A stretch of 64,000 bases of DNA from Lactobacillus iners DSM 13335 (GCF_000160875.1 NZ_GG700811.1:1-64000), one strand, 5' to 3'. Counted from the stretch's first letter, positions 17,123 through 26,946 are shown. Numbers and translations are program-made. The notes: generated by a model from the sequence alone, not told the origin.

Positions 17123-20074
17123 ATGAATAAGTGTAATTTTAATTCTAAGCAATTTTATAATCAATTAGTTGATGAATTGATTGTTTCACAAAAAAATAAT
17201 TCCCTGTTTTTTTTGATAGGTGCGGGTGTTTCAAATCAGCAAGGCTATGGTGATTGGAACGATTATGTGCGTAAGTTAGCTGAATATTGGGGACTTAGGA
17301 ATAAGAGATATGCTGATACATTAAAATATATTTCTTCTTTGGCAGGCTTGAGTAATAAGCGTAAGATTGATTTTATCAATCAAATTATCAAAAAAATTTG
17401 CAATAGTGATGAGCAATTTAAGATTCGCTGTTTAGATTTTGAGAAAAAACATTTTGGCAATCATCAGTTACAAATAAATAATGACATATTGAGTACCTTA
17501 ATTAAATTTAGTGCGATTTTTTTTACTACAAATTACGATTATGAAGTTGAAAATGCTATTGGCTCTAATTCCATTATTAAGGATTATATGGAATTGAGTG
17601 AAACAGATGAGCTTTTGCCAAACTTTGTCGTGCATTTACATGGTGAACCTAATGGAAATGTATCAAACTTTATTAATACATCTGATAAATATTTGAAATT
17701 GTATGCTAATTTAGATAATTTACAGCATAAACTTACGATGTTTTATAAGAAAAAGAAAAATCCGGTATTAATTATCATTGGATCTGGATTACAGGAAGAT
17801 GAATTATTATATTCGATGTGTCCTGATAATGAAATTTCAGTTTATGCTTTATGTAAATATGATAATTGTGGTAATAATGATACGATTTCAGCTGATTTAG
17901 CAAGCATTAAAGAAAAATTTTATCTAGAAAAAAATATCAAAATTATTTGGTATGGTAAGGAATTTTCTGATTTAAGTGTATTTTGTAATCAATTATATGA
18001 TGATGTACAACACAAGATAATGAAACGGTGTGGATTTATTACGCCAGATGAATTAATTTCTGAAGCTATCGCAAGTAAAGATTTTAGTGAATGTTATTGC
18101 CTGCATAAGGTTATTGAACAAAAAAATATGGATTTACTTGATGCATTTTTCACTAATATTAGTAATGATTATTTTAAAAAATTACTTAATGATAAGGTAT
18201 TTATCGAGAACTATATAGCTAAAAATTATTTATCTTCTGTGTTTTTAGAAAGAAGTTTAGCTTTATTTAATCAAATTAATTATCATACACGAAAAGTAAT
18301 TGAAAATTCGATTAAGTTAGGCAATACATGGGCTAATAAAAGTGCTTCTATCAATATAATTGTTGCCGAATCCAATAATTATGTTGGTACAGATAAAATC
18401 GCATTTATGGAAGAATATTTATGTAATATATTGACACAAATAACACGTCCAGATGAAATTAAAAATAGTGATGTTAAATGTTTATATTTATTGCAAATGC
18501 TACAAAATGACAAGATATTTTTAAATACTGAAGATTATGATTTATCAGAAGCGTTTTATAGTAGATTTTATCGTGTACTAATAAATATTGATCATTGTTT
18601 AAATGTAGATCAATATAGTTTCAAAGAATTGCGTGAACATTGTATTGTCAAGAAATTGTATACACTTCTTTTTAATAATAAGTTGAGATTTTGTCATAGT
18701 AAGGCTTTTCCAGAATTTTTGTTTAAAAGCAAACTTATTAGACGATTATTAATTAATATAGATTTGATTCATGATTTATCAAATACAAATTTATCAAATT
18801 TGATTAAATATTTTGATTATAATAAACAAATTCAAGGTTCAGAAGTAAATATATTTGTGACTAAGCATATTAAGCAAATCAAGACTGATGCTAAATATAT
18901 TAATTTATCTGTTGCTATCAGGCAAAAAATACAAAATGGTAATTATTATTTAGATGGTAATATGTATTTTAATAATAATAAAGATATGATGAGATGGACA
19001 AATATAGATACATGTGCTCGATATATTGCAAAAGCAATTAATAATAATAGTTTTGATATCAATTGCTATCAAATTTTTCATAGTATAATTAACCAGCAAA
19101 TAAAAGATGATTCTTTATTAAATCAATTATTATCGTTTGATATCTGGAAACTTAAATGTGATTGCTCGAATATAATTAATATTTTGAACTTTTTTGAGAC
19201 TGATTTAGGTAGATATATCAATATATTAAATGAGTTGGAAAATACTAGACCGCAATTGCTAGCACAATGTCGAAGTAAAATTATTAATAATTTGTCCAGA
19301 TTTAATAATAAAAATATTTGTGATTATTTACGAGGTAAGTATTTACCATTAACTGGAGCAAATATTAGATGTTCAGTTAATTACTTGGTGGGCTATGCAC
19401 ATAGTCATACCACTGCTGTTGATTATAAAGATGAAACAGTCTTTAAAGAGCCTGCAATTGTATTGGCTAATTGCACTTTCAATGATGACTATGCTTTATT
19501 AGAAATGATAGTTAAGATATTAATTGCGACTGCTAATCCTAATTGTATTGATTCGCAAAAAAATAATTCTTTATTTAATCGTAATTTAGATCGAATTGTA
19601 TTGATTGTTTTGTTAAATTTCCATAAATTTTATATATCATATAAAAATCAATTGTTGGCTTGGATCGATTTTTTATGTTTGCAAATTGGCCTTGATAAAT
19701 TTATTGAAAAAATATTCTTAAATATCAAATATTTGAAAAATAATGATTTAAATATACTTTTTGGTAATTTGAAATCGATTATTAATAATCTTGATTCTAA
19801 TTTGATTAGTTTACAATGTCTAAATAATTTGACATCTTTGGATGATAAAGAACAGGTAAATATCATTATCCAGTTTTTAATTTATGCCAAAGCAAGTAAT
19901 ATAATTCCTTTCTCGGTAGACAATTCGTACATTTTGGCACATATGTTAGATTTGTTAAATAGATACGATTATGTGGCTGAAATGAAGAATCTATATGAAT
20001 GTTTTGAAAATATTGTGCCCAACCATGATTATGCTTTTTTAGGCAATAAATATCATATTAGGACAAAATGTTAA
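17123..20074 (+). CDS. SIR2-domain protein with large helical C-terminus, candidate antiphage NADase
   Basis: The first 300 residues form a SIR2-type NAD-binding domain: GAGVS at residues 33-37, TTNYD with Asn137, HLHG with His173 and IIGSG near 219-223, so the catalytic Asn and His appear intact. The remaining 680 residues have no domain I recognise; they are Asn/Ile/Leu/Lys-rich and look wholly alpha-helical. This size and layout match DSR-type defence proteins (SIR2 plus about 700-residue C-terminal sensor) that deplete NAD+ on phage infection. It stands alone between prfC and polA, with no mobile-element genes beside it. Two lines I counted (18481-18540, 19681-19740) have about 19% GC, against about 28-30% in lines from polA and prfC, suggesting transfer. 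A non-defence role is not excluded. Confidence 0.85.
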   Translation: MNKCNFNSKQFYNQLVDELIVSQKNNSLFFLIGAGVSNQQGYGDWNDYVRKLAEYWGLRNKRYADTLKYISSLAGLSNKRKIDFINQIIKKICNSDEQFKIRCLDFEKKHFGNHQLQINNDILSTLIKFSAIFFTTNYDYEVENAIGSNSIIKDYMELSETDELLPNFVVHLHGEPNGNVSNFINTSDKYLKLYANLDNLQHKLTMFYKKKKNPVLIIIGSGLQEDELLYSMCPDNEISVYALCKYDNCGNNDTISADLASIKEKFYLEKNIKIIWYGKEFSDLSVFCNQLYDDVQHKIMKRCGFITPDELISEAIASKDFSECYCLHKVIEQKNMDLLDAFFTNISNDYFKKLLNDKVFIENYIAKNYLSSVFLERSLALFNQINYHTRKVIENSIKLGNTWANKSASINIIVAESNNYVGTDKIAFMEEYLCNILTQITRPDEIKNSDVKCLYLLQMLQNDKIFLNTEDYDLSEAFYSRFYRVLINIDHCLNVDQYSFKELREHCIVKKLYTLLFNNKLRFCHSKAFPEFLFKSKLIRRLLINIDLIHDLSNTNLSNLIKYFDYNKQIQGSEVNIFVTKHIKQIKTDAKYINLSVAIRQKIQNGNYYLDGNMYFNNNKDMMRWTNIDTCARYIAKAINNNSFDINCYQIFHSIINQQIKDDSLLNQLLSFDIWKLKCDCSNIINILNFFETDLGRYINILNELENTRPQLLAQCRSKIINNLSRFNNKNICDYLRGKYLPLTGANIRCSVNYLVGYAHSHTTAVDYKDETVFKEPAIVLANCTFNDDYALLEMIVKILIATANPNCIDSQKNNSLFNRNLDRIVLIVLLNFHKFYISYKNQLLAWIDFLCLQIGLDKFIEKIFLNIKYLKNNDLNILFGNLKSIINNLDSNLISLQCLNNLTSLDDKEQVNIIIQFLIYAKASNIIPFSVDNSYILAHMLDLLNRYDYVAEMKNLYECFENIVPNHDYAFLGNKYHIRTKC

Positions 20075-20077
20075 AAG

Positions 20078-20094
20078 ATTGCTAAAATAGCAAT
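20078..20094. repeat. Short perfect inverted repeat between SIR2 gene and polA
   Basis: ATTGCTA-AAA-TAGCAAT is a perfect 7-bp hairpin four bases past the SIR2 stop. No T run follows, so it is a weak terminator at best or an operator-like site upstream of polA. Confidence 0.5.
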
Positions 20095-20124
20095 AGATTA
20101 TATATGTTAAGGGAGACAAATTCT

Positions 20125-22776
20125 TTGAAAAAATTACTGCTTATTGATGGTAACTCTGTAGCATTCAGGGCTTTTTATGCACTATATAAACAATTAGATA
20201 AGTTTAAAAGCCCTGAGGGATTGCATACAAATGCAATATTTACATTTAAAAATATGCTGGATGTCTTATTGAAAAATATACAGCCAACGCACATGTTAGT
20301 AGCATTTGATGCAGGTAAAATTACTTTTAGAAATAAAATGTATGCTGATTATAAAGGCGGGAGAGATAAGACACCAAATGAATTATCTGAACAGTTGCCA
20401 ATTATTAAAGAATTGCTTGCTTATTTAGGCATTAAATCATATGAATTAAGTAATTATGAAGCGGATGATATTTTAGGTACAATGGCTAAAATGGGCACCG
20501 ATTTAGGCTTTGAAGTTACGATTGTAACTGGAGATCGGGATTTAACACAATTAGCTGGGGAACATGTTACGGTCATGGTAACAAAAAAAGGTGTCAATGA
20601 CTTAGAAATCTATACACCAAAACATATGCAGGAAGTATATGGAGTAACACCCAAGCAATTTATTGATGTGAAAGCTTTAATGGGGGATGCATCTGATAAT
20701 TATCCTGGCGTAGAAAAAGTAGGAGCTAAAACAGCTAGTAAGTTAATTAATCAATATGGTTCCGTTGAAAATCTTTATGAAAAAATTGACCAAATAAAAG
20801 CCTCAAAAATCAAAGAATATTTAATTAGGGATAAAAATAATGCTATTTTAGGTAAAAAATTAGCCACAATTGATTGCACATCACCAGTAGATTTAAAAAT
20901 TGATGATGTAAAATTACAAGCCCAACAATTAACGCAATTACGTAGTTTCTATGAAAGATTAGGATTTAAAAAGTTTTTGTCAGAATTGCCTGATGTTGAA
21001 GAAATAGATAATAAAGTTCAAGATGAATGTCATTATGAAATTTTGGATAAAGATAATTTATCTGAAATTTTTGCCACTGATTTTGATCATATTTCTTTTA
21101 ATTTGGAAATGATAGGTGATAATTATCATTTGGCTCAATATGCTGGTTTTTCTGTGAAGATCAAGCAAAAAATATATGTTTGTGATGATGTTACGTTATT
21201 GCAAGAAACACCACTAAAGAAAATATTAGAAGATAAGAATATTGCTAAGCAAGTTTTCGATTTGAAACGCAATTATGTAGGTCTACAAAGATTAGGTATT
21301 ACTTTATTTAATGTTACAGATGATATAATGCTTGCATCTTATATTGCTGATAGTGAAAATAATGCAGGAGATTTAGGTGTATTAGCTAATTCTTATCAAG
21401 AATTTTATGTTCAATCTGATGAAATAATTTATGGTAAGGGAAAAAAGCAACATAGTGTGGATGTAGACACGTTGTATGCTCATATGGCAACTAAAGTTGA
21501 TGTTTTAGATAAATTAAAAGCAAAAATTATGCCAGAATTGCAACAGCATGAACAACTGCATTTGTATAAGAATATAGAAATTCCTATAGCCGTAATTTTG
21601 GCAAAAATGGAAATAGCTGGAATTAAGGTTCAAGCAACCACTTTAGTTAAAATGAAAAATGATTTGGATGTGCGAATAACTGATCTAAAAAACAAAATCT
21701 ATCAACTAGCTGGTGAAAAATTTAACATCAATTCACCCAAGCAATTAGGTGTTATCTTATTTGAGAAGTTAAAACTAACACCAGCTAAGAAAACAAAAAC
21801 AGGTTATTCGACTTCTGTAGATGTTTTAGAAAAATTAGAATATCAAAGTCCGATAGTTGCTGATATTTTGGATTATCGCCAAATTTCCAAAATCCAATCA
21901 ACATATATTAATGGCCTGTTGGATTATATTCAAGCGGATGGAAAAATACATACACGCTTTTTACAAACTTTAACTACTACAGGACGATTATCATCTGTAG
22001 AACCAAATTTACAAAATATACCTGTCAAACTTGAGGAAGGCAAGCAAATTAGAAAAGCGTTTGTTCCTTGTAAACAGGATAGCTATCTTTTTTCGTGTGA
22101 TTATTCTCAGGTTGAACTTAGAGTTTTAGCACATGTATCACACGAAAAAAATATGTTGGAAGCATTTAAAGAGGGATATGATATTCATGCTCATACAGCT
22201 ATGAAAATTTTTGGCTTATCAAATTTAGATGAAGTTACACCATTAATGCGTCGACATGCTAAAGCTGTTAATTTTGGTATTGTTTATGGGATATCCGATT
22301 ATGGTTTAGCTAAGAATTTAGGAATTAGTCGTCAGGAGGCCCAAAATTTTATTAATAATTATTTTGAACAATATCCTCAGATAAAAGATTATATGAAAGC
22401 AGCTGTTAAATTGGCACGTGAAAAGGGATATGCTGAAACTATCATGCATCGTCGCCGTTTATTACCTGATATTCACAATAAGAATTTTAATATTCGTTCA
22501 TTTGCAGAACGAACTGCAATTAATTCTCCGATTCAAGGTTCTGCAGCAGATATTATTAAAATAGCAATGATTAAAATGCAATCTGAGTTGGAACGGAGAA
22601 AATTGAAAACAAAAATGATTCTACAGATTCATGATGAATTGCTTTTTGATGTTCCTAGCGAAGAGCTAGATTTAATAAGGACTCTTGTTCCTGAGATTAT
22701 GCAACAAGCTGCACAATTAGATGTTCCATTAATTGCTGATGCTAATTGGGGCCATAATTGGTATGAAGTTAAATAG
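20125..22776 (+). CDS. polA: DNA polymerase I
   Basis: This 883-residue enzyme fills gaps and removes RNA primers. Domains in order: 5'-3' exonuclease/FEN (about 1-290: LLLIDGNSVAFRAF, GDRDLTQL, MGDASDNYPGV), a degenerate 3'-5' exonuclease (about 310-480) and the polymerase (about 490-883) with motif A DYSQVELRVLAH, motif B RHAKAVNFGIVYG and motif C QIHDELLFDV. In the middle domain the first acidic pair is replaced (FNLEM), so proofreading is probably absent, as in Bacillus-type Pol I. An ATG lies at 20104, but AGGGAGA eight bases before TTG 20125 makes TTG the likely start. It leads the run polA-mutM-coaE-nrdR-dnaB-dnaI. Confidence 0.95.
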   Translation: MKKLLLIDGNSVAFRAFYALYKQLDKFKSPEGLHTNAIFTFKNMLDVLLKNIQPTHMLVAFDAGKITFRNKMYADYKGGRDKTPNELSEQLPIIKELLAYLGIKSYELSNYEADDILGTMAKMGTDLGFEVTIVTGDRDLTQLAGEHVTVMVTKKGVNDLEIYTPKHMQEVYGVTPKQFIDVKALMGDASDNYPGVEKVGAKTASKLINQYGSVENLYEKIDQIKASKIKEYLIRDKNNAILGKKLATIDCTSPVDLKIDDVKLQAQQLTQLRSFYERLGFKKFLSELPDVEEIDNKVQDECHYEILDKDNLSEIFATDFDHISFNLEMIGDNYHLAQYAGFSVKIKQKIYVCDDVTLLQETPLKKILEDKNIAKQVFDLKRNYVGLQRLGITLFNVTDDIMLASYIADSENNAGDLGVLANSYQEFYVQSDEIIYGKGKKQHSVDVDTLYAHMATKVDVLDKLKAKIMPELQQHEQLHLYKNIEIPIAVILAKMEIAGIKVQATTLVKMKNDLDVRITDLKNKIYQLAGEKFNINSPKQLGVILFEKLKLTPAKKTKTGYSTSVDVLEKLEYQSPIVADILDYRQISKIQSTYINGLLDYIQADGKIHTRFLQTLTTTGRLSSVEPNLQNIPVKLEEGKQIRKAFVPCKQDSYLFSCDYSQVELRVLAHVSHEKNMLEAFKEGYDIHAHTAMKIFGLSNLDEVTPLMRRHAKAVNFGIVYGISDYGLAKNLGISRQEAQNFINNYFEQYPQIKDYMKAAVKLAREKGYAETIMHRRRLLPDIHNKNFNIRSFAERTAINSPIQGSAADIIKIAMIKMQSELERRKLKTKMILQIHDELLFDVPSEELDLIRTLVPEIMQQAAQLDVPLIADANWGHNWYEVK

Positions 22777-22788
22777 AGGTGATCTTAA

Positions 22789-23619
22789 ATGCCAGAAATG
22801 CCAGAGGTAGAAACAGTTCGTCGTACGTTGGAGCCACTGATTAAGGGAAAAATTATAAGTAATGTAACAATTTGGTATGATAAAATCATTGTGAATGATG
22901 CCGATTTTTTTCAAAGAAAAGTAGTAGGTCAAAAAATTTTGGCTATAGACCGATATGGTAAATATCTTTTAATAAGATTAACTAATAATCTGACTATAGT
23001 TTCACATTTGCGGATGGAAGGCAAATATCATTTTTTAGATAGTGATGCACCTAAGCAGAAACATGAACATGTACAATTTACTTTTTCTGATAATACATAT
23101 CTTAGATATGATGATGTTCGCAAATTTGGTAGGATGCAATTGATTGAAACTGGTACTGAACGAAGAAATACTGGTATTAAGAACTTAGGATTTGAACCAA
23201 ATAGTGAAGATTTTACCCTAGATTTTTTTCTAAACAGGGTAAAAGCTAGAAAAAGAGCGATAAAAAATGTATTATTAGATCAAAGTATTGTTTGTGGATT
23301 AGGGAATATTTATACAGATGAAGTTTTATGGCAGAGCAAAATACATCCCTTAAGTATTGCAAATAAAATTGCTCAAGATAGTTTGGTAGAATTATTTTAT
23401 GATATAAACAATACAATAAAAATAGCTATTCAATACCATGGTACGACTTTTCATAGTTTCTTAGATGCTGATGGTCATACTGGTAAGTATCAATCAATGC
23501 TAAAAGTTTATGGCAAAAGTGGTGAACCTTGCAGCCGTTGCAATACTACTTTAGAAAAAATTAAAGTTAATGGTCGAGGAACAACATTCTGCCCATTGTG
23601 TCAGGTGGTTTATAAATGA
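22789..23619 (+). CDS. mutM: Formamidopyrimidine-DNA glycosylase
   Basis: This 276-residue enzyme excises 8-oxoguanine and FapyG and nicks the abasic site. After Met removal the N-terminal Pro2 and Glu3 (PEMPEVET) are the catalytic residues. The helix-two-turn-helix ICGLGNIY-like segment (here VCGLGNIYTDEVLW) and C-terminal zinc finger (CSRC...CPLC) are present. It has a ribosome site AGAGGTGA and overlaps coaE by four bases (ATGA). Confidence 0.95.
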   Translation: MPEMPEVETVRRTLEPLIKGKIISNVTIWYDKIIVNDADFFQRKVVGQKILAIDRYGKYLLIRLTNNLTIVSHLRMEGKYHFLDSDAPKQKHEHVQFTFSDNTYLRYDDVRKFGRMQLIETGTERRNTGIKNLGFEPNSEDFTLDFFLNRVKARKRAIKNVLLDQSIVCGLGNIYTDEVLWQSKIHPLSIANKIAQDSLVELFYDINNTIKIAIQYHGTTFHSFLDADGHTGKYQSMLKVYGKSGEPCSRCNTTLEKIKVNGRGTTFCPLCQVVYK

Positions 23620-24209
23620 CATACTTTTTGGGATTAACTGGTGGTATAGCTACTGGTAAGAGTACTGCATCGAATTTCTTTAAAAAGCAAGGTATACCAG
23701 TTATTGACTCCGATTTGATAGCTCACCAGCAATTAAGTAAGAGAAATGTTATTGAAAAATTATCTCAATTGTTTGGAAATATGATTTTAACATCTAGTGG
23801 TCAGATTGATCGCAAAAAATTGGGAGCGATTGTTTTTAATGATAAAAATTCATTAGCTAAGTTAAATGCTGAATTACATCCATTGATTTGTCAGCAGATA
23901 AAGCTCAAGATAGCTGAATATGAACGGATTGGTTGTCCTTTTGTTGTTTTAGATGCTCCTTTGCTTTATGAACTTAAATTAGATAAAGTTTGTAATACAG
24001 TTTTGGTGATTAGTTTAAATTTTGAATTACAAAAGAAAAGATTAAAAGAACGTAACAATTTAAGCGACCTGGAAGCAGAAAAGCGGATATATAGTCAGTT
24101 GCCACTAGAAATTAAAAAAAATTATGCCAATTATGTGATTGAAAATGATCAGTCAGTAGAGATATTAGAAAATAAATTAGCAACTTTATTGAAAAATATA
24201 AGGAGATAA
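23616..24209 (+). CDS. coaE: Dephospho-CoA kinase
   Basis: This 197-residue enzyme catalyses the last step of CoA synthesis. The P-loop GGIATGKST lies at residues 9-17, with DSDLIAHQ and the lid-region LKERNNL...AEKRI. It overlaps mutM by four bases and is followed three bases later by nrdR, so the genes are translationally coupled. The coupling of mutM and coaE is common in Firmicutes. Confidence 0.94.
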   Translation: MTYFLGLTGGIATGKSTASNFFKKQGIPVIDSDLIAHQQLSKRNVIEKLSQLFGNMILTSSGQIDRKKLGAIVFNDKNSLAKLNAELHPLICQQIKLKIAEYERIGCPFVVLDAPLLYELKLDKVCNTVLVISLNFELQKKRLKERNNLSDLEAEKRIYSQLPLEIKKNYANYVIENDQSVEILENKLATLLKNIRR

Positions 24210-24212
24210 ATT

Positions 24213-24680
24213 ATGGAGTGTCCTAATTGTCATGAAAATGCCTCAAAAGTAATTGATTCTCGTCCTAGTGATGAAAATCGCTCAATTAGAAGACGGCGTG
24301 AATGCGAAAATTGCGGTTACCGTTTTACTACATTTGAAAGAGTTGAACAGACGCCATTATTAGTAATAAAAAATGATGGTACTAGGGAACCATTTAATCG
24401 TGAAAAAATATTACGTGGGGTGATGATGGCTGCTCAAAAAAGGCCGATTTCTAGTCAGCAATTAGATACATTGGTTGATCATGTAGATAACGCTGTACGT
24501 AAACAAGGTGTATCAGAGATTTCTTCTAAGGAAATTGGCGAGATTGTGATGGATGAATTGGCTAATTTAGATGATGTTGCATATATAAGATTTGCAAGCA
24601 TTTACCGTCAATTTACTGATGTTTCTGGGTTTATGGAAGCAATGACAGATATGCTTAAAAAACAACATGGGGAGGACTAA
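24213..24680 (+). CDS. nrdR: Transcriptional repressor NrdR
   Basis: This 155-residue repressor of ribonucleotide-reductase genes senses dATP/ATP. A zinc ribbon is at the N-terminus (CPNCHENASKVIDSRP ... CENCGYRFTTFER) and an ATP-cone covers about residues 48-138 (VIKNDGTREPFNREKI). Its position between coaE and dnaB is the usual one in lactobacilli. No NrdR boxes were seen inside the window. Confidence 0.95.
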   Translation: MECPNCHENASKVIDSRPSDENRSIRRRRECENCGYRFTTFERVEQTPLLVIKNDGTREPFNREKILRGVMMAAQKRPISSQQLDTLVDHVDNAVRKQGVSEISSKEIGEIVMDELANLDDVAYIRFASIYRQFTDVSGFMEAMTDMLKKQHGED

Positions 24681-24683
24681 TAC

Positions 24684-26030
24684 ATGTATTCATGTACTAA
24701 TCCTAAACAGCCGTTTTATGTAGCTAATAATGTTACGATTACTGCTGATGGTCAGAAAATATTATCTAGATTGTATCAACCATTAATTGGACATTTAGGT
24801 ATGAGTATATATATCACATTGGCTAATGAATTTAATTCTTTACCTTTATCGATTGATTATAAAGTGTTATATCAACTTCAAGAGCAATTAGATTGTGGCT
24901 TGAAAGATATTTTTGATAGTATTCATAAGTTAGAAGCTGTCGGTTTAGTTAAAACATATTTAGGCGATAATCCTAGGTTAGGTTCAATAATTATTTTTAA
25001 ATTGAGTGAAATTACTAATGCTCAGGAATTTTTTTCAACTTTTTTGTTGTCTAGTCTATTACAAGAAAAGGTAGGTATAGTCGCTTTTGATAATTTGGTA
25101 AAAGATTTTACGCCATCTATTTTTCAAGGATTAAATGATGCCCAGGATGTTTCCAGTGGATTTTTTGACGTGTTTAAGCTAACAGGTGATCATGCAATCG
25201 AACCTACTAAAGAAGTTATGGATGCTAAGAAGGTTATTGCTGCTGATAGTAATTCTAAGGTTGATATTAAGATGGGGAAAATGATTCAAAAAATTGATTG
25301 GCAATTTTTGGAAGATCTTTTACTTAAATACCATATTCCGGCAAATGAGGTAGATAGTCATAGAACTGAAATCGCTCAATTGATGACTTTTTATCAATTA
25401 GGTGAGCAAGATTTTACTAAGCTAGCTACAATGTGTTTGCATGCTGGAGATAAAAAATTGGATATGAAACTAATTCAGCGGATGGCTCATAATCAATTAG
25501 GACAACAAAAATTAGTGCATACTGTTGAACAACAACTATCTGAAACTAAGTCTGAAGATAGTTTAATACCAGATTTTGATAACGATGAAAAAAAGTTGCT
25601 AGAGGATGTTAATAGTAATCAACCACTAGATTATTTATATAAAATTAAGGAAAAAAAAGGTGGATATGTAACCGCCAATGAGAAAAGGGTTGTATATCGT
25701 TTGGAAAATGAATATCGTCTACCTAGTGAGTTGATAAATGTTTTGATCAAAACATGTCTTGATTATACATCTGTATTAACATTAAATTTAGCAGATAGAA
25801 TTGCTAATAATTGGCTTCAAAATAAAATACATACAGCTCAAGAGGCTATTGCTTATACTAAAAAATGGCAAAAAAATAGGCAAGTACGTAGATTTAATAA
25901 TAATTCAACAAGAAAACAAGCTAAAACCGATTGGAAGAATTATGATGTTGATAATGGTAAAAATACCGATGTATCATTGTCAAATGAAGAGTTGAATAAT
26001 ATTTTCAATAATTTTGGACGAAAAGAATAG
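24684..26030 (+). CDS. dnaB: Replication initiation and membrane attachment protein DnaB
   Basis: This 448-residue primosome protein (not the helicase called DnaB in E. coli) helps DnaD and DnaI load the replicative helicase at oriC and at restart forks. The N-terminal winged-helix-like region (GQKILSRLYQPLIGHLGMSIYITL) and a DnaB/DnaD C-terminal YxxxIxxxW-type region around residues 380-400 (IANNWLQNKIHTAQEA) fit the family. It starts three bases after nrdR with a GGGGAGGA site and overlaps the open frame of dnaI. Confidence 0.92.
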   Translation: MYSCTNPKQPFYVANNVTITADGQKILSRLYQPLIGHLGMSIYITLANEFNSLPLSIDYKVLYQLQEQLDCGLKDIFDSIHKLEAVGLVKTYLGDNPRLGSIIIFKLSEITNAQEFFSTFLLSSLLQEKVGIVAFDNLVKDFTPSIFQGLNDAQDVSSGFFDVFKLTGDHAIEPTKEVMDAKKVIAADSNSKVDIKMGKMIQKIDWQFLEDLLLKYHIPANEVDSHRTEIAQLMTFYQLGEQDFTKLATMCLHAGDKKLDMKLIQRMAHNQLGQQKLVHTVEQQLSETKSEDSLIPDFDNDEKKLLEDVNSNQPLDYLYKIKEKKGGYVTANEKRVVYRLENEYRLPSELINVLIKTCLDYTSVLTLNLADRIANNWLQNKIHTAQEAIAYTKKWQKNRQVRRFNNNSTRKQAKTDWKNYDVDNGKNTDVSLSNEELNNIFNNFGRKE

Positions 26031-26046
26031 AAAGAAAATAAGGCCA

Positions 26047-26946
26047 ATGGAGAATATTTCTAGTATTTTAAAAAAAATAATCGCTAATCATAAATGTCAA
26101 ATTAATCAAGATCAAATTATCGATTTAGTCTTAAATAATGCAAGTGTCCAAGAATTTTTACAAGTACATAAACTTAAAATTACTGATGATATATTTAAAA
26201 GATCACTAAACAATTTGTATATCTATATTCAAGAATGTGAGCATCCTTCTAAGGTAAATCAGGGATATGAACCATACTTATTCGTTAATGGCAACATGAT
26301 AGATTTTGCTTATCGAGCAACACTTCAAAAAAGGATCGATGATCGTAAAAAGTATGTACAGAATTTAATTCATTTAGTAGATTTACCATTGTCATTAAAA
26401 AATGTGGAATTGTCAGCTGTTGATAAAACTCCTGAACGAATTAAAGCCTTGCAGGAAATTGGTTTATTCATTCAACAATATCATGTAGATAAACATGCAA
26501 AAGGTTTATATTTAGAAGGCGATTTTGGTGTAGGTAAAACATATATGATGGCTGGATTAGCTAATGGATTAGCTCAAGAAGGAAATGAAGTGGTATTTTT
26601 GCATGTACCATCTTTTATTGCGGGATTGAGTGATCATTTTAAAGATAATAGTCTTACCGATAAAATTATGAAAATTGCTACGGCTACTATTGTTATTTTT
26701 GATGATATTGGTGCTGAATCTTTAACCGAATGGTCTCGTGATGAAGTTCTAGGGGTTATTTTGCAAAGAAGAATGGATAATCAGTTACCAACCTTTTTTA
26801 CATCAAATATGAACTTTGATGCATTAACGATTCATTTCGCACAAGTTAAAAATTCATATGATGATGTGAAAGCAAAAAGATTAATGGAAAGAATACGTTG
26901 CTTGAGCAAAGAAGTATTTGTAGGTGGAGAAAATAGAAGGCGTTAA
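26047..26946 (+). CDS. dnaI: Primosomal helicase loader DnaI
   Basis: This 299-residue AAA+ ATPase loads the DnaC helicase. The N-terminal helicase-binding domain is followed by Walker A GDFGVGKTYMMAG, Walker B IVIFDDIGAE and an arginine-bearing sensor region (VKAKRLMERIRCLSKE). The frame extends to a TTG at 26014 inside dnaB without a ribosome site; ATG 26047 with a nearby AAGG gives the usual length and an N-terminus (MENISSILKK) like other DnaI proteins. The distance of AAGG to the ATG is short, so the start is not certain. Confidence 0.92.
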   Translation: MENISSILKKIIANHKCQINQDQIIDLVLNNASVQEFLQVHKLKITDDIFKRSLNNLYIYIQECEHPSKVNQGYEPYLFVNGNMIDFAYRATLQKRIDDRKKYVQNLIHLVDLPLSLKNVELSAVDKTPERIKALQEIGLFIQQYHVDKHAKGLYLEGDFGVGKTYMMAGLANGLAQEGNEVVFLHVPSFIAGLSDHFKDNSLTDKIMKIATATIVIFDDIGAESLTEWSRDEVLGVILQRRMDNQLPTFFTSNMNFDALTIHFAQVKNSYDDVKAKRLMERIRCLSKEVFVGGENRRR

